Source: Mycobacterium saskatchewanense (GTDB taxonomy: Bacteria > Actinomycetota > Actinomycetes > Mycobacteriales > Mycobacteriaceae). Taken from it: a stretch of DNA of 64,000 bases. Shown here piece by piece: positions 15,344-26,284 of the stretch. The translations under genes and the position numbers were made by a program. The stretch is from assembly GCF_010729105.1 (NCBI RefSeq), contig NZ_AP022573.1:868001-932000 (forward strand). The letters run 5' to 3'. Under the pieces are notes generated by a model. That model was not told where the DNA came from, ran no database searches, and worked only from the letters and a program-made list of their open reading frames with translations. Positions within the stretch are counted from its first letter, which is position 1, and every line of letters starts with the position of its first letter.

Positions 15344-16354
15344 TCAGTCGCTTTTGACCACAAGCTTGCCGACGTTCTTGCCGTCGAACAGCATGTTGAT
15401 CGCGTCGGGCAGCTGCTCGAATCCCTCGACGACGGTCTCGAGCGGGGTGAGCTTACCCGCGGCGATGAGCCCGCCGATCTCGGTTGCCGCCTGCGACGCC
15501 CGCCCCAAGTGATCGAGGACGATGAAGCCCTGTACCGTTGCCCGCTGAATCAGCACGTTCCCGAACGCCCGCGGACCTGGTGGGGGATCGGCCGCGTTGT
15601 AGCCGGAGATCAGACCGCAGAGGGCAACGCGCGCACCGATATTGAGCCGCGCGAAGACCGCGTCCATGATGTCGCCGCCCACGTTCTCGAAGTCGACGTC
15701 GACGCCATCGCGTGTCGCCGCCGAGAGCTGGGCGGTCCAGTCGTCGGCGCGGTAGTCGACCGCCGCGTCGAAGCCCAGTTGCTCGGTGAGCAGTGCGCAC
15801 TTCTCAGGACCGCCGGCGATCCCGACGACCCGCGCACCGGCCACCTTGGCCAGCTGCCCGGCGACCGACCCGACCGCACCCGCCGCGGCGGACACCACGA
15901 CCGTCTGCCCGGGCTGCGGCTTGCCGATGTCGTGGATGCCAACCCACGCGGTCAGCCCCGTAGATCCCAACGCGCCCAGGTAGGTGCTCGGCGACATGCC
16001 GTCGGCGACGTCGACCGGCGTCAAGAACGACGCGTCGGTGATGACCGCGTACTCCTGCCAGCCGAGCAAGCCCTGCACCTTCTGGCCGACGGGGTAGCGG
16101 GAATTCTTCGAGGCAACGACCTCGCCGAGCGCGGCGGCCCGCATGACCTCGCCGATCGCGACCGGCGGCAGGTAGGTAGGCGTGTCGTTGATCCACATCC
16201 GATTCGTCGGGTCGAGCGAGATCCACTCGACCCGCACCAGCGCCTCGCCCTCGCCGAGGTCGGGGACCGTGTCCTCGCTCAATTCGAAGGTGTCCGGGCC
16301 GATCCGCCCGGTGGGTCGTTCGCGGAGCAGGAAGCGGCGGTTGCGTACGGCCAT
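15344..16354 (-). CDS. NADP-dependent MDR-family oxidoreductase
   Basis: 336 residues from ATG 16354; a longer in-frame start at 16429 is not supported. Zinc-independent medium-chain reductase of the prostaglandin/alkenal reductase type: FELSEDTVPDLGEGEALVRVEWISLDPTNRMWIN, GLTAWVGIHDIGKPQPGQTVVVSAAAGAVGSVAGQLAK (nucleotide-binding loop), GIAGGPEKC, DVDFENVGGDIMD, IQRATVQGFIVLD, VEGFEQLPDAINMLFDGKNVGKLVV. It would reduce an activated C=C bond with NADPH. It follows the methyltransferase relic tail to tail. The substrate is unknown. Confidence 0.9.
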   Translation of the reverse strand: MAVRNRRFLLRERPTGRIGPDTFELSEDTVPDLGEGEALVRVEWISLDPTNRMWINDTPTYLPPVAIGEVMRAAALGEVVASKNSRYPVGQKVQGLLGWQEYAVITDASFLTPVDVADGMSPSTYLGALGSTGLTAWVGIHDIGKPQPGQTVVVSAAAGAVGSVAGQLAKVAGARVVGIAGGPEKCALLTEQLGFDAAVDYRADDWTAQLSAATRDGVDVDFENVGGDIMDAVFARLNIGARVALCGLISGYNAADPPPGPRAFGNVLIQRATVQGFIVLDHLGRASQAATEIGGLIAAGKLTPLETVVEGFEQLPDAINMLFDGKNVGKLVVKSD

Positions 16355-16458
16355 CAGCGCACCGTACCAATCGGCGCGAGAAGGCAACCGCGGCGGCGTC
16401 GGCGCTCTAGTCTGCACGAAGGCTCGCAAGGGTTTTCTTCGGACGGGGAGGTCAGCTC

Positions 16459-17124
16459 ATGAATGTGGTGTCACGCATTGCCCTGGTATGGATCGCCGTC
16501 GCGGCGCTGGTGGCAACGCTGACGGCCGGATCGGCCGCCGCCGATCCGCCGCCCACCCAGGTGATCACGGCGGTGGCCGTCGGACCCGGCGGCCAGCCGA
16601 TCAACGGCTATCAAGAGGCGCCGCCGCAGGGCAACGTCGCCACCGTCAGCGACTGCACCACGTCGTCCCCCTCGGCGGTCGCCGACAACATCTACTCCTG
16701 CTCCCCGAGCGCGGCCGACGCCGCCACGTGCTGGCCCTCGACGCCCGGGTCGCTGCTCTGCGTCGACAACCCCTGGGACATGCGACTCCATCGGGTGAAC
16801 TACACGGGCCCGCTGCCACCCGTGCAGCACCCCTCCGAGCCGACCCCGTTCGCGCTGACGCTCGACGACGGCACGCGCTGCCTGGCACGCAACGGCGGCG
16901 CCTGGGGTGGACGGACCGACGGGTACGTCGGCTTCTACGGGTGCGGCGCCGACGTCACCAGCGTCGCCGTCCTGTGCCTCCCCGACCAGCCACCCGGGAC
17001 CTGCATCGACAGGTCGGGTCCGGTGTGGTCGGTCAAGGTCGGCCCGCTGGGCGCGCCCGGCAACGACCGCTTTCCACCGCCGCAGACGCGGACGATAACC
17101 ACCGCCTGGTTCGCCGGCACCTGA
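16459..17124 (+). CDS. Secreted Cys-rich hypothetical protein
   Basis: 221 residues with a clear Sec signal peptide (MNVVSRIALVWIAVAALVAT, small residues then GSAAADPPP, cleavage near residue 30). The mature part contains about eight Cys (DCTTSS, YSCSPS, ATCWPS, LLCVDN, RCLARN, YGCGAD, LCLPDQ, TCIDRS), which would form disulfides outside the cell. I do not recognise the family. It lies just before the TcmP-type methyltransferase with a 23-bp gap, so they may share a transcript. Confidence 0.75.
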   Translation: MNVVSRIALVWIAVAALVATLTAGSAAADPPPTQVITAVAVGPGGQPINGYQEAPPQGNVATVSDCTTSSPSAVADNIYSCSPSAADAATCWPSTPGSLLCVDNPWDMRLHRVNYTGPLPPVQHPSEPTPFALTLDDGTRCLARNGGAWGGRTDGYVGFYGCGADVTSVAVLCLPDQPPGTCIDRSGPVWSVKVGPLGAPGNDRFPPPQTRTITTAWFAGT

Positions 17125-17147
17125 ACGGCGGTGCTATAACGCACCGT

Positions 17148-17993
17148 ATGTCAGGCCCAGGGCACTCCATCACCCATGTCTCCGACACGGCACGGTGGAC
17201 GGCACTGCACCGGGCGACCGAATCGGCCCGCCCCGACGCCCTGTTTCGCGACCCGCTCGCCGAACGCCTCGCCGGCGAACACGGCCGGGCGATCGTCGCC
17301 GCGGTTCCACGGAGCACCCGCAACGGCTGGTGGCTCGTCGCCCGGACGAAGCTCATCGATGACGCCATCGCCGCCGCGATCGCCGACGGCTGCGACAGGG
17401 TGCTGAACCTGGCCGCCGGGCTGGACACCCGCCCCTACCGTCTGGACCTTCCGCCGGACTTCACCTGGGTGGAGGCGGATCTGCCCAAGCTGCTCGCCGA
17501 GAAGACGCAGCTCTTAGCCGACCAGGTGCCACGCTGCCGGTTGACCCGGGCGGCCGTCGACCTCGCCGACCCGCAGGCCCGCGACGCCTTCCTCGACGAG
17601 GCGCTGACCGGAGCGACCAGAGCGCTGGTGCTGACCGAGGGCCTGCTGATGTACCTGGAAGAACGCGACGTGGCCGCGCTCTCGGGCGCGATCCGAAGGC
17701 CGGAGGTCGCCTGGTGGATGCTGGACTTCGCCGGGCCCGGCCTCAAGAAGATGATGAACAAGAAGATGGCCGGCATGCTGCAGAACGCGCCGTTCAAGTT
17801 TGCGCCCGAGAACGGGCTGGCCTACTTCGAAAGCCTCGGCTGGCGGACAGTCGAAGTGGAGGCGCTGTACCTGGCCGCCCGGCGATTTCATCGCCTGCCG
17901 CTGGCGATGCGCCCGTTGGCCTGGCTGCCCCAACCGGATCCGCGCCACCCGGGCACTCGGCCGTGGAGCGCCACCGCCCTGCTGACGCACTGA
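17148..17993 (+). CDS. TcmP-like SAM-dependent methyltransferase
   Basis: 281 residues from ATG 17148. Layout of the TcmP/LCM family: SDTARWTALHRATESARPDALFRDPLAERLAG at the N-terminus, VLNLAAGLDTRPYRLDLP (motif I, AAGLDTR), FTWVEADLPKLLAEKTQLL, RALVLTEGLLMYLEERDVAAL, WWMLDFAGPGLKKMM. Such enzymes methylate carboxyl or hydroxyl groups of small molecules; mycobacteria carry many paralogues of unknown substrate. It converges on the GH16 gene with a 4-bp gap. Confidence 0.88.
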   Translation: MSGPGHSITHVSDTARWTALHRATESARPDALFRDPLAERLAGEHGRAIVAAVPRSTRNGWWLVARTKLIDDAIAAAIADGCDRVLNLAAGLDTRPYRLDLPPDFTWVEADLPKLLAEKTQLLADQVPRCRLTRAAVDLADPQARDAFLDEALTGATRALVLTEGLLMYLEERDVAALSGAIRRPEVAWWMLDFAGPGLKKMMNKKMAGMLQNAPFKFAPENGLAYFESLGWRTVEVEALYLAARRFHRLPLAMRPLAWLPQPDPRHPGTRPWSATALLTH

Positions 17994-17997
17994 GCGA

Positions 17998-18831
17998 TTA
18001 CCAGACGCGGATGTAATCGACGAGCATCTGCGCCGGGTAGGTTCCCGAGGTCGGGTCGCCACCACCCGATCCCGCGACGGCGAGGTTGAAGACGGGGTAC
18101 ACGGTGTACCCGGGTCCGTTGAACGGCCAGTCCGGCAGCGAACTGGCCGGGACGTCGAAATAGGGCTGGGCCCCGTCGGCGTAGTCCTTCCAGAACCGGA
18201 TGCCGGCCTCGTCCCACTGGCATCGCCAGGTGTGCCAGGCGCTGTCGAGCGCGATGTTGTGGGTCTTCCACTCGCCGCCGTTCGCCTTGGCGTGGACGGT
18301 GGTCGCTGCCGGCCAGTTGCCGTTGCCGTACCACTCCATCGTGTCGATTTCGCCCTCGCCCTCGTTGCCCATCCAGAAGGCGGGCCAGCAGCCAGCGGTC
18401 AGGCAGTCCAGCTTGATCCGGGCCTCCCAGGTGTGCCCGACGCCCCCGCGCCACAGGCTTTGCACCTTGCCGCTGTAGTAGGTGGGCCCATCTTTGGCGG
18501 CGCGCAGGACCAGGTTCGACTTACCGTCGAGGAAGACGTTCTGGCGGTCGTCCCGGTATTGGCCGATGTGCTCGGGCTGCTCCCAGTAGGTCGGGTCCTT
18601 GATCTGTTCGCGCGCCCGCGCGATCGCCCACTTCGAGCCGTCGGGGGCCGAGCCGGCGGGACCGTCGAACTCGTCCTGGAAGACGTACGTCCCGGTCTGG
18701 CCGCTGGGAGCGGCGGGCGGTCGCGCGGGACCCGGCATGGCCTGGGCTTTCGTGACGGGCAGCGCGGCCGCCAGCACACCGATCCCTGTCGTCAAGATCA
18801 TGCGGCGACGATCCATCTCCGGCATAAGCAA
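17998..18831 (-). CDS. Secreted GH16 glycoside hydrolase (beta-glucanase-like)
   Basis: 277 residues. A Tat-like signal (MDRRRMILTTGIGVLAAALP) precedes a GH16 jelly-roll domain: FQDEFDGPAGSAPDGSKW, the catalytic EGEIDTMEW (ExDxxE: nucleophile, assisting Asp, acid/base Glu), WHTWRCQWDEAGIRFWKDY and a C-terminal YPAQMLVDYIRVW. The whole sequence strongly resembles M. tuberculosis Rv0315, a secreted GH16 protein, from memory. It probably cleaves beta-1,3-type glucans or a related surface glycan outside the membrane. Confidence 0.92.
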   Translation of the reverse strand: MLMPEMDRRRMILTTGIGVLAAALPVTKAQAMPGPARPPAAPSGQTGTYVFQDEFDGPAGSAPDGSKWAIARAREQIKDPTYWEQPEHIGQYRDDRQNVFLDGKSNLVLRAAKDGPTYYSGKVQSLWRGGVGHTWEARIKLDCLTAGCWPAFWMGNEGEGEIDTMEWYGNGNWPAATTVHAKANGGEWKTHNIALDSAWHTWRCQWDEAGIRFWKDYADGAQPYFDVPASSLPDWPFNGPGYTVYPVFNLAVAGSGGGDPTSGTYPAQMLVDYIRVW

Positions 18832-19081
18832 GGGACGATAGCAGCCGCCGCCCCGCGCAGCCGAACCCGCAATTCGTGTCAGTGGTCGCCGTTATGGTTT
18901 GGACCGCGGCCCGACCGGAACCGACGGTGCCGCGGAAGTCGCCGAGGGATTGCGGGAAAATTCATGGCCAATTCTCATCTTGCGAGGTGGTTTGGTCTCA
19001 GGATGCCCCGGGCATTCTTGATTACAGGCCGATAACTACCGCTGGTAGCCTTGGCAGTTGCTCTGAGGGGAGTTGACAATC

Positions 19082-19288
19082 GTGGCGAATGAATCCGAAG
19101 CGACGGTTATTTTCCTCGAATCCCATCCGCGTTGGCTCGCGGCCCAGCGCGCGCGGCGAGAACGCGTCGAGGCCATCGGCCGGCACCCGTCGGTCGTCGC
19201 CCGTCGGCGGGCGCACGCCCGGGATCGTGATATCGCCGTCGGAATGCGCGCCATGAGGTCGTACTCCAGCGGCGACACCCCCGCGTAA
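19082..19288 (+). CDS. Small basic hypothetical protein
   Basis: 68 residues from GTG 19082 with a GAGGGGAG ribosome site upstream (TTG 19073 also in frame). It reads VANESEATVIFLESHPRW followed by an Arg-rich region with RRERVEAIGRHPSVVARRRAHARDR. I recognise no family. Codon use is ordinary for this genome, and it precedes a poorly organised stretch before the P-type ATPase. It may be real, but only the ribosome site and the codon use support it. Confidence 0.4.
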   Translation: MANESEATVIFLESHPRWLAAQRARRERVEAIGRHPSVVARRRAHARDRDIAVGMRAMRSYSSGDTPA

Positions 19289-19828
19289 ACGGGTGCCGGC
19301 GTGACGTCCGCCCTGCCGGTGGCGGCCTGTCTGCCGATTCCCCTTCAACTGTGCAATAACGGCCTCAACTTCAACTGTGCAATAACAAAACGCCGAACTT
19401 GCATCGCTAAGCGAGCTTTGCGGGATGCCGAACACGGCGAATCTATGACGAAATGTAGTAGTTCCCCGCTGCACGGCCACCGTATTCTCGCGGCGAATCC
19501 CGCCCCGCCCCGCTACGCGCTCCTGCCCGAATTCGAGCGCCACATCGCGGCCCACAATCTGACCGACGTCAGCATCCTCAGCGCGACCGACACGGGCCAG
19601 ACCGCTCGGCCCGCTGTTCGCCATCGTTTGAGACATCGGCGGTGCTTCTCGCGCTCAGTGGTCGGCATCCGTCGGCTCTGAACACCCGTTCGGGTAGCGA
19701 TCAAGGCTTCGTCCGTCGAACTAGGTTCGTCGAAATAAGGGCATTGGGCCCTATGAGCACCGCGGGCGCAGCTGCGAACGTTGGCACCGACGAGCATCGC
19801 CGCGAGGCGAGCCCAAGGGGAGGCGGGG
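19289..19828. other. Degenerate stretch without a convincing gene
   Basis: About 540 bp with lower GC in places. The plus frame 19301-19681 has fragments such as LPEFERHIAAHNLTDVSIL that look like decayed coding sequence but match nothing I know. An 18-bp direct repeat lies at 19343-19386. The stretch sits directly before an internally deleted ATPase gene, so this looks like a site of past rearrangement. Confidence 0.5.
19343..19386. repeat. 18-bp direct repeat pair
   Basis: CTTCAACTGTGCAATAAC occurs at 19343-19360 and 19369-19386, period 26 bp. Closely spaced direct repeats of this size are found near the ends of some insertion sequences (IS21-type ends carry multiple transposase-binding repeats), but no transposase is present. 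A relic of an IS end is one possibility. Confidence 0.55.
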
Positions 19829-21334
19829 TTGACGGAGACCACCGACAAGCTGATCGAATTGCCGCTGCCGCAGCTCTTGAACGAATTGGACAGCTCCGGG
19901 GCGGGTTTGACGACCAACGAGGCCACGCACAGGCTCGAGCGCCACGGGCTCAACGAGATCGCCGAACGGCGCCGCAATCCGGTGCTGGAGTTTCTGGGCT
20001 TCGTTCCGTTCGATCCGGTGAGTAAACGCACCGAGGCTCTGGTGCGTGGCGTGGAGGGTGAGACCTTCCGTGTCAGCAAGGGCGCGCCACAGGTCATCGC
20101 CGCCCTCTGCGACGGTGACGGCGCGTGCGCGGAGGTGGGCGACGTCGTCGAACGGTTCGCCGCCCGCGGGTACCGTTCCCTCGGCGTGGCCAAGACGGAC
20201 CGTGAGGACACCTGGCGGTTGATGGGCGTGCTGGCCTTGGCAGACCCGCCCCGCGAGGACTCCGCCGCGACCATCGCCGCTGCGAAGAAACTCGGCATCG
20301 ACGTCAAGATGGTCACCGGCGATCAGGTCCCCATCGGCCGCGAGATCGCCCGGCAGGTCGGCCTGGGCGACCAGATCCTCGACGCCGCCATTCTCGACGG
20401 CTCCGCTGACGACGACGAGTTGGGCGCCCGGGTGGAAGCGACCGACGGCTTCGCGCAGGTGTTCCCCGAACACAAGTACCGCATCGTGCGGCTGCTGCAG
20501 GCCCGTGGGCACATCGTCGGTATGACTGGCGATGGTGTCAACGACGCCCCCGCCCTCAGGCAGGCCGACGCCGGGATCGCGGTGTCCGGGGCGACCGACG
20601 CGGCCCGCGCGGCCGCCGACGTGGTCCTGCTGGCGCCCGGGTTGTCGGTGATCGTGTCGGCGGTCGGGCTGGCCCGCGAAATCTTCGCTCGGCTGACCAG
20701 TTACGCCACCTACCGCATCGCCGAAACCATCCGGGTGCTGCTCCTGATCACCCTGGCCGTGGTGTTCATGAACTTCTTCCCGGTCACCGCCGCCATGATC
20801 GTGTTTCTGGCACTGCTCAACGACGGCGCGATTCTGACCATCGCCTACGATCACGTGCGCGGCTCACCCAAGCCCGTCAAGTGGGACATGCGCGCCGTGC
20901 TGACCATCGCGACCGTGCTGGGCGTCGTCGGCGTCGTCGCGACCTTCACGCTGTTCTTCATCGCCGACAAGGCGTTTGGCCTCAGCCATGGCGTGATCCG
21001 CACCATGATCTACCTGAAATTGTCGGTCGCCGGCCAGCTGACCATCTTCCTGACGCGCTCCCGCGGACCCTTCTGGTCGCGGCCCGCACCGGCGCGGCTG
21101 CTGCTGGGTGCGGTCGTCACGGCGCAATCCATCGCCACCCTGATCGCCGTGTACGGCGTGGCGATGACCCCGCTCGGGTGGCGCTGGGCCGGCTTCGTGT
21201 GGGCCTACGCGGTGGCGTGCTTCCTCTTCAACGACCGGATCAAACTCGCCGCCTACCATTGGCTCGACCACCATCCGCGCCGCGAACGGCAAAATAGGTT
21301 GCACGTCGGCAATATTCAGCGACGACTCCAATGA
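19829..21334 (+). CDS. P-type (P3A, H+-ATPase-like) ATPase with internal deletion of the catalytic core
   Basis: 501 residues from TTG 19829, which has an AAGGGGAGG ribosome site. Residues 1-56 are the cation-ATPase N-terminal domain (LTTNEATHRLERHGLNEIAE, RRNPVLEFL). At residues 56-59 the sequence jumps to VPFDPVSKRTEALVRG, part of the nucleotide-binding domain; then KGAPQ, MVTGDQ, MTGDGVNDAPALRQAD and six C-terminal membrane helices follow. Missing are TM1-4, the actuator domain (TGES) and the phosphorylated Asp (DKTGT), about 300 residues relative to the family. It cannot pump by the normal cycle. The frame is intact. Its stop overlaps the next start (ATGA). Confidence 0.85.
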   Translation: MTETTDKLIELPLPQLLNELDSSGAGLTTNEATHRLERHGLNEIAERRRNPVLEFLGFVPFDPVSKRTEALVRGVEGETFRVSKGAPQVIAALCDGDGACAEVGDVVERFAARGYRSLGVAKTDREDTWRLMGVLALADPPREDSAATIAAAKKLGIDVKMVTGDQVPIGREIARQVGLGDQILDAAILDGSADDDELGARVEATDGFAQVFPEHKYRIVRLLQARGHIVGMTGDGVNDAPALRQADAGIAVSGATDAARAAADVVLLAPGLSVIVSAVGLAREIFARLTSYATYRIAETIRVLLLITLAVVFMNFFPVTAAMIVFLALLNDGAILTIAYDHVRGSPKPVKWDMRAVLTIATVLGVVGVVATFTLFFIADKAFGLSHGVIRTMIYLKLSVAGQLTIFLTRSRGPFWSRPAPARLLLGAVVTAQSIATLIAVYGVAMTPLGWRWAGFVWAYAVACFLFNDRIKLAAYHWLDHHPRRERQNRLHVGNIQRRLQ

Positions 21335-22131
21335 GCACGGACCACCCTGTGGAACCGGCGTCGGAAGCCTTCCGTCACAACCGCGAATCCTATGAACGCC
21401 TCTATCGCGGAGCGTCGGCGTTTCCGGGCGCCCCCGCCCCCGCCGGAATCCCGTGGGATGTGGGGCAGGCGCAGCCGCGACTCATGGAACTCGTGGCGCT
21501 CGGTGCGATCCGGGGAGAAGTACTTGACGCGGGCTGCGGCCTGGGTGACAACGCGATCTACCTTGCCCGCCAAGGTTATTCCGTGACCGGCCTCGACAGT
21601 TCGCCGACGGGGATCGAACGGGCCCGCGTACGCGCCGCCGCCACCGGCGTGCGGGTACGCTTCGAGGTCGCCGACATCACCGAATTGACCGGTTACGACG
21701 GGAAGTTCGACACCGTAGTCGACAGCGCGATGTACCACTGCCTGGACCGAGACGGCAGGCGGGCTTACGCAGCCGCGCTGCACCGCTCGACAAAGCCAGG
21801 CGCCCGCTGGTTTCTCTACTGCTTCTCCGGTGACGACGTCAACGGTGTCATCGCGCCGATGGAGGCGGTATCCGAACTCGATATCCGCGACACCCTGGAA
21901 AATGCCGGCTGGCGCATCGACTTCCTCGGCCCCACCACGTTTCTCGGAAACGCCGCGGGTTTCTCCGGCAGCTTCGGGAAACTCCCGGACGCAGTCCTCC
22001 GACAAATGTCACCTGCGCAAGCCCGACAAATGCGCGACATGGCTGAGCGGATGGCCACCATCCTGCCGCTCATCGACGGCGGACGCGTTCACCTGCCGTG
22101 CACTGTCGTCCACTCGACCAGGTCGAGCTGA
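21331..22131 (+). CDS. Class I SAM-dependent methyltransferase
   Basis: 266 residues, starting at ATG 21331 inside the end of the ATPase gene (4-bp overlap), so translation is coupled. GEVLDAGCGLGDNAIYLARQ is motif I (about residues 62-81), then SVTGLDSSPTGIERAR, FEVADITELTGYDGKFDTVVDSAMYHCL. This resembles thiopurine/tellurite-type small-molecule methyltransferases. The C-terminal part is less conserved. Coupling to a dead ATPase may be accidental after rearrangement. The substrate is unknown. Confidence 0.87.
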   Translation: MSTDHPVEPASEAFRHNRESYERLYRGASAFPGAPAPAGIPWDVGQAQPRLMELVALGAIRGEVLDAGCGLGDNAIYLARQGYSVTGLDSSPTGIERARVRAAATGVRVRFEVADITELTGYDGKFDTVVDSAMYHCLDRDGRRAYAAALHRSTKPGARWFLYCFSGDDVNGVIAPMEAVSELDIRDTLENAGWRIDFLGPTTFLGNAAGFSGSFGKLPDAVLRQMSPAQARQMRDMAERMATILPLIDGGRVHLPCTVVHSTRSS

Positions 22132-22264
22132 GCCGATACTGGCTGCACGCTTACCGACGAAAAGGACTTGTGGGACACCCGCCGCGGCAATCGAAGCAAC
22201 ACAGCAGGATGGCAAGACGATGCCGGGGAGGCCACGTCGTCGGCGCTACCGGGCAGGCCTATAG

Positions 22265-24047
<1,783 letters not shown>

Positions 24048-24755
24048 CGGCGCGCCGCTTGGTGAAATACATCGCCACGCTCTTGCCCACGAGCGGATTG
24101 AGCAGCGACTCGGCCAGCTTGGTCACCTTCGGTCGCCGCATCAGGTCCCACACCAGCAGCTTGTGGTACGCGGCCACCGCCGGGTGTTCCGGATTCGACA
24201 CTCCCACAGCACATTTGAGCCACCAAAACGGCGAGTGCAGGGCGTGCGCGTGATGGGTGTGCGTCAACTCCATGCCGCCGCTGCGGATCTTGTCGCGCAG
24301 TTCGCTGGCGCGGTAGATGCGCACGTGGCCACCCTCGTTGGCGTGGTACTCGTCGGACAGCAGCCAGCACACCCGCTCGGGCAGCCATCGCGGCACGCTG
24401 ACCGCCAGAGTGCCACCAACTTTGAGCACCCTGAGCAGTTCGGCGATGGCAGCGTCGTCCTGGGGGATGTGCTCGAGGATTTCGGACGCGATGACGCAGT
24501 CGAACGTCTCGTCGGCGTAGGGCAGCCGCAGCGCGTCGCCGAGCACGGCCGTCGCCGACGCCCCGGGGGGCGCCTCGCCGGCCTCGGCCATGGCCTGCAG
24601 GATCGTCTCCACCGAGCGCAGCTCTGAGGCGTTCTGGTCGAAGGCAACGACGTCTGCCCCGCGCCGATACGCTTCGAAGGCATGCCGGCCCGCCCCGCAA
24701 CCGACGTCGATGACCTTGACGGACGGACCGACGCCGAGCCGATCGAAATCGACCG

Positions 24756-26012
24756 TCAGCATAGGCTTTGGCCTTCGGCGCCGTCCCCGCGCGCGATAGC
24801 CCGCTCGTAGACACGGACGGTTTGCGCGGCCACGGCCTCCCAGCTGAAGACGTTGACCGCGCGCGCCCGCCCCGCCCCGCCCAGTCTCCGCCGCTTCTCC
24901 GGCGAGTCGAGGAGATTACCGAGCGCTTGGGTGAGCGCGTCGACGTCGGCGGGCGGCACCAGCTCGGCGCATGCGCCGTCGGATCCGACGACTTCCGGCA
25001 GCGCGCCCACCCGGCTCGCGACGATCGGAGTGCCGCTCGCCATGGCTTCCACGGCCGGCAGCGAAAAGCCTTCGTAGAGCGAAGGAATGCAGGCGACCTC
25101 GGCCGAGGCGAACAGCGCGGCCAGGTCGGCGTCGGAGACCCCGCTGGTGATGTGGACGATATCGGAAATCCCCAGCTCGGCGATGAGCTTGTGGGTGGGG
25201 CCGTTCGGCTCCACCTTCGCCACCAACCGCAGCTCGAGGTCGCGGCTGGTGCGCAGCCGGGCGACCGCGTGCAGCAGGGTGCGGACACCCTTCAGCGGGG
25301 TGTCGGCGCTGGCGATCGCGATGACCCTCCCGCGCCGCCGCGGCTCGGTTCCGGGCTTGAACAGTTCGGTGTTCACGCCCAGCGGCACGGTGTGCAGCTG
25401 GGCGGGGGAGACGCCGAAATCGGTAACGATGTCCGCGGCGGACGACGACGACACCGTCAACAGGTCCGGAATCCGCCGCGCCACCTGCTTTTGCATCTTG
25501 GAGAACCCATACCACCTGTGCACGAATGGTTTTCGCCACCACGGCGCGGCGGCGACGTCGAGCACCCGGTCGCGGGTGATCGGGTGGTGCACGGTGGCCA
25601 CCACCGGCAACCCCGCGCCGGCGATGGTCAGCAGCCCCGAGCCCAGGCTCTGATTGTCGTGGACGACATCGAAGTCGCCCGCGCGCCGGGCCAGCAACCG
25701 GGCAACCCGCAGCGTGAACGTCCGCGGTTCGGGGAAGCCCGCGGTCCACACCGTGAGCAGTTCCAGCAGATCGATCGAGTCGCGGATCTCGCTTGGCCGC
25801 GGCACACGGAACGGGTCGGGCTCGCGATACAGGTCCAGGCTGGGCACCTTGGTCAGGCGCACACGCGGATCCAGCAGGTCCGGGTACGGCTGCCCGGAGA
25901 ACACCTCGACGTCGTGACCGAGCTCCACCAGCCCGTGGCTGAGATGTCGCACGTAGACGCCCTGTCCGCCGCAATGGGTCTTACTACGGTAGGACAGCAA
26001 GGCAATTCGCAT
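24756..26012 (-). CDS. GT4-family glycosyltransferase
   Basis: 418 residues from ATG 26012 (MRIALLSYRSKTHCGGQGVY). GT-B fold of family 4: GGQGVYVRHLSHGLVELGHDVEVFSG at the N-terminus, DVVHDNQSLG, VATVHHPITRD, TVPLGVNTELFKPG, IASADTPLKGVRTLLHAVARL, and the C-terminal donor site in IPSLYEGFSLPAVEAMASGTPIVAS (EGFSLP..E, the ExxxxxxxE motif). It transfers a sugar from a nucleotide-sugar donor at the cytosolic face. First gene of a three-gene operon, behind a promoter with an overlapping palindrome at 26099-26114. Confidence 0.92.
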   Translation of the reverse strand: MRIALLSYRSKTHCGGQGVYVRHLSHGLVELGHDVEVFSGQPYPDLLDPRVRLTKVPSLDLYREPDPFRVPRPSEIRDSIDLLELLTVWTAGFPEPRTFTLRVARLLARRAGDFDVVHDNQSLGSGLLTIAGAGLPVVATVHHPITRDRVLDVAAAPWWRKPFVHRWYGFSKMQKQVARRIPDLLTVSSSSAADIVTDFGVSPAQLHTVPLGVNTELFKPGTEPRRRGRVIAIASADTPLKGVRTLLHAVARLRTSRDLELRLVAKVEPNGPTHKLIAELGISDIVHITSGVSDADLAALFASAEVACIPSLYEGFSLPAVEAMASGTPIVASRVGALPEVVGSDGACAELVPPADVDALTQALGNLLDSPEKRRRLGGAGRARAVNVFSWEAVAAQTVRVYERAIARGDGAEGQSLC

Positions 26013-26098
26013 ACTCAACTCTTCTGTGCTGGTGAACGGTGGCGGAATGGCGCCGAATCCAACGCCGTCAACGGACTCCCGAACTCCGTGACAGCAAA

Positions 26099-26144
26099 CT
26101 GGACATGTGTCCAGACTATAGTTCGCCTGCCTAAGCGAGCGCAA
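26099..26144 (-). promoter_or_regulatory. Promoter and operator palindrome of the glycosyltransferase operon
   Basis: On the minus strand, TTGCGC (26144-26139), an 18-nt spacer and TATAGT (26120-26115) make a good sigma-A-type promoter. Immediately downstream is the perfect palindrome CTGGACATGTGTCCAG (26099-26114), which covers the expected start site. This layout implies repression by a dimeric regulator, TetR-like in symmetry. No regulator gene is adjacent. Confidence 0.65.
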
Positions 26145-26284
26145 CGACCTCGAACATCGCCGCGCCGCGCGCGGGTCGTACCGGAAATGTCCCCCACGCG
26201 AAGATCATGCCACTCGGGCGTTCACAGCGACGTGCGGACCACTTGGCGGAACCGTTGAACCGTTCGGGCCGCGGCCCCGTCGCC

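Noticed and set aside
19343..19386. CRISPR array for the direct repeat pair
   Set aside because: Only two 18-bp repeats with an 8-bp spacer; too short and no cas gene.
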